From JAYZQT01 sp964412235 (GTDB taxonomy: Bacteria; Pseudomonadota; Alphaproteobacteria; MPNO01; UBA830): DNA of 35,322 nucleotides. The position numbers and the translations under genes are program-made. Location: contig CAYPNT010000022.1 of NCBI GenBank assembly GCA_964412235.1, positions 1 to 35,322 on the forward strand, read 5' to 3'. Numbering within the stretch: the stretch's first letter is position 1; each line of letters starts with the position of its first letter. The notes below the pieces were generated by a model. It worked only from the letters and a program-made list of their open reading frames with translations, did not search any database and had not been told where the DNA came from. Below, in pieces: positions 34,023 through 35,322 of the stretch.

Positions 34023-34537
34023 TCTTTTCCCCACTCTCGTCGGTGGGCCTGAGCTAACGTGTTCCATGGTTTTGCCGACCACCATCGTCTGGCCGCGCCC
34101 GAAGGGGATGGAAGCACAAATATCCGCGTTTTGCCGATCTGTACTTTTTGCTCACCATAGTTTTTTATGGTTTGCCCACATGTAAAACCGAAAAAGTGCT
34201 GAGCGGGGCGTTTTCCCGTAAAGGCAAGGACCTTTGGACTGTATTTACTAATTTTTCGTAGTAGTTTTCTTGCGTCATAATCCGTCCTGGATATGTTTGA
34301 ATCGCTACCCACTTTGCTTTTAGCTAAATCTGTTAAGCCGATTCCCAACACCGATAGCTTGTGGTAGTCCGCAGGTGAAAAAAGATCTGGAGTTAGACCA
34401 GTTTCATGTAAGGTTTGCCAAAACCGATTTCCGGGCCCAGCATAGTAAGCTCCGACATGAGCGGACACACTACTCGCTGCAGAGCCACAAAATAAGGTTG
34501 TGAGACCTTGTTTAATGACATCGGGTAGTATCTCCAT
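34019..34537 (-). CDS. mug: G/U mismatch-specific uracil-DNA glycosylase family protein (Mug/TDG-like)
   Basis: The 172-aa protein has the Mug fold signature: LFCGSAASSVSAHVGAYYAG from residue 15, GPGNRFWQTL, LGIGLTDLAKSK, FTGKRPAQHFFG and the DNA-intercalating region LPSPSGAARRWW. Mug enzymes remove uracil or damaged bases opposite guanine. The first motif reads GSAAS where E. coli Mug has GINPG with its catalytic Asn, so the chemistry or substrate range may differ. It overlaps the ketopantoate-reductase-like gene by 4 bases and follows the fumarase gene by 15 bases, suggesting one transcript. Confidence 0.88.
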   Translation of the reverse strand: MEILPDVIKQGLTTLFCGSAASSVSAHVGAYYAGPGNRFWQTLHETGLTPDLFSPADYHKLSVLGIGLTDLAKSKVGSDSNISRTDYDARKLLRKISKYSPKVLAFTGKRPAQHFFGFTCGQTIKNYGEQKVQIGKTRIFVLPSPSGAARRWWSAKPWNTLAQAHRREWGKE

Positions 34538-34552
34538 AGTGAAGAATTATTC

Positions 34553-35322
34553 TTAGATATCAGCAAAAAAATCGTTTCCTTTATCGTCAACAACGATAAA
34601 GGCCGGAAAATCTTCGACTTCTATGCGCCAAATTGCTTCCATTCCTAGTTCCTCGTATTCAACACATTCAACTTTTTTTATACAATCTTGGGCGAGCCTT
34701 GCGGCGGGGCCACCGATAGACCCAAGATAAAAGCCCTTATGCATTTTACATGCATCAGTCACCTGTTTTGAGCGATTGCCCTTGGCTAACATCACGTAAC
34801 TGCCTCCCTTCGCCTGGAATTCTTCAACGTAGGAGTCCATACGCCCCGCGGTTGTAGGCCCAAATGACCCCGAAGCATAACCCGCGGGGGTCTTTGCGGG
34901 GCCCGCGTAGTAGATAGCGTGGTTTCGAAAATGATCTGGCATGGTCCCACCAGAATCAAGCCGCTCTTTGATTTTTGCGTGGGCTGCATCTCGGGCGACA
35001 ATCATGGGTCCGGTCAGGGACAGACGTGTTTTTACATTGTGAGCACTTAAAATTTCTCTGATTTCATCCATCGGTTTTGATAGATCTACTGCTATTACCT
35101 CCTGTTCGAGTTCTTTTTCTTCTACTTCAGGTAGGTATTTTGCGGGGTTCATCTCCAGTTGTTCAAGGAAGATGCCGTCACGTGTTATTTTGCCTAGTGC
35201 TTGCCGGTCCGCAGAGCATGAAACGCCAAGCCCGATAGGAACGCTTGCACCATGACGTGGTAATCTTATAACCCGCACATCGTGGCAGAAATACTTGCCG
35301 CCGAATTGGGCGCCAATGCCCA
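34553..35322 (-). CDS. class I fumarate hydratase, C-terminal part (runs off the right edge)
   Basis: About 256 residues of an iron-sulfur fumarase are visible; the start lies beyond 35322. The frame is open to the window edge (GIGAQFGGKYFCHDVRVIRL). Typical blocks are LPRHGASVPIGLGVSCSADRQ-like (LPRHGASVP, GVSCSADRQ), SLTGPMIVARDAAHAKI, AIYYAGPAKTPAGYASGSFG, TTAGRMDSYVEEFQ, MLAKGNRSKQVTDACK, FYLGSIGGPAARLAQDCIK and GMEAIWRIEVEDFPAFI. This is the beta domain of single-chain class I fumarases (about 500 to 550 aa), which interconvert fumarate and malate in the TCA cycle. The N-terminal alpha domain, with other cluster cysteines, is outside the window. Confidence 0.95.
   Translation of the reverse strand, partial: GIGAQFGGKYFCHDVRVIRLPRHGASVPIGLGVSCSADRQALGKITRDGIFLEQLEMNPAKYLPEVEEKELEQEVIAVDLSKPMDEIREILSAHNVKTRLSLTGPMIVARDAAHAKIKERLDSGGTMPDHFRNHAIYYAGPAKTPAGYASGSFGPTTAGRMDSYVEEFQAKGGSYVMLAKGNRSKQVTDACKMHKGFYLGSIGGPAARLAQDCIKKVECVEYEELGMEAIWRIEVEDFPAFIVVDDKGNDFFADI

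Noticed and set aside
1..35322. CRISPR arrays, tRNA genes, insertion sequences or prophage genes
   Set aside because: No repeat-spacer pattern, tRNA-like cloverleaf, transposase or phage protein was seen on either strand.

Overview
The window looks like a chromosomal segment of an alphaproteobacterium. The evidence is a complete division and cell wall (dcw) cluster in the classical order, an FtsZ with a long disordered linker and an IPAFLRRQ-type tail, lpxC directly after ftsZ, and a small RHH_4-type regulator of a kind common in that class. A free-living, possibly marine, Rhodospirillales-like host is my guess only. Starts other than ATG are frequent (GTG and TTG).

Region 1 (about 1-19,460, minus strand) is the dcw operon. 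Read in the direction of transcription it is mraZ, rsmH, ftsL, ftsI, murE, murF, mraY, murD, ftsW, murG, murC, murB, ddl, ftsQ, ftsA, ftsZ, lpxC. Most junctions are 4-base or similar overlaps, so the genes are probably translationally coupled from one main promoter upstream of mraZ. That promoter carries five TGG(G/T) units spaced exactly 10 bases apart and overlapping a predicted -35/-10 pair, which fits MraZ autoregulation. Together the genes make UDP-MurNAc-pentapeptide, lipid I and lipid II (MurC-F, Ddl, MraY, MurG), build septal wall (FtsW, FtsI), and assemble the divisome (FtsL, FtsQ, FtsA, FtsZ). lpxC belongs to lipid A synthesis, but its reading frame ends early at an in-frame stop near the left edge.

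Region 2 (19,654-21,800) holds the RNase P RNA gene on the minus strand with a predicted promoter, an N-acetylmuramoyl-L-alanine amidase, the decayed remains of an EamA/DMT-type transporter, and an AT-rich gene-free stretch with a perfect 18-base palindrome.

Region 3 (21,800-32,120) is an accessory catabolic island: an acyl-CoA synthetase-type enzyme, a convergent FAD aromatic-hydroxylase-type monooxygenase, and a divergently transcribed four-gene plus-strand operon. The operon encodes a gamma-resorcylate-decarboxylase-like amidohydrolase, a fused HyuA-HyuB 5-oxoprolinase-type protein, a DUF1445/D-glutamate-cyclase-like protein and a D-lactate-dehydrogenase-like FAD enzyme. The oxoprolinase/DUF1445 pair overlaps by 4 bases. 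It suggests either D-glutamate/5-oxoproline turnover or an uncharacterised lactam or amide step in a catabolic route. This is the most promising candidate for an undescribed pathway.

Region 4 (32,144-35,322) contains a ribbon-helix-helix protein, a RidA-family protein, a ketopantoate-reductase-like enzyme overlapping a Mug-type DNA glycosylase with an altered active-site motif, and the C-terminal part of a class I fumarase that runs off the right edge.
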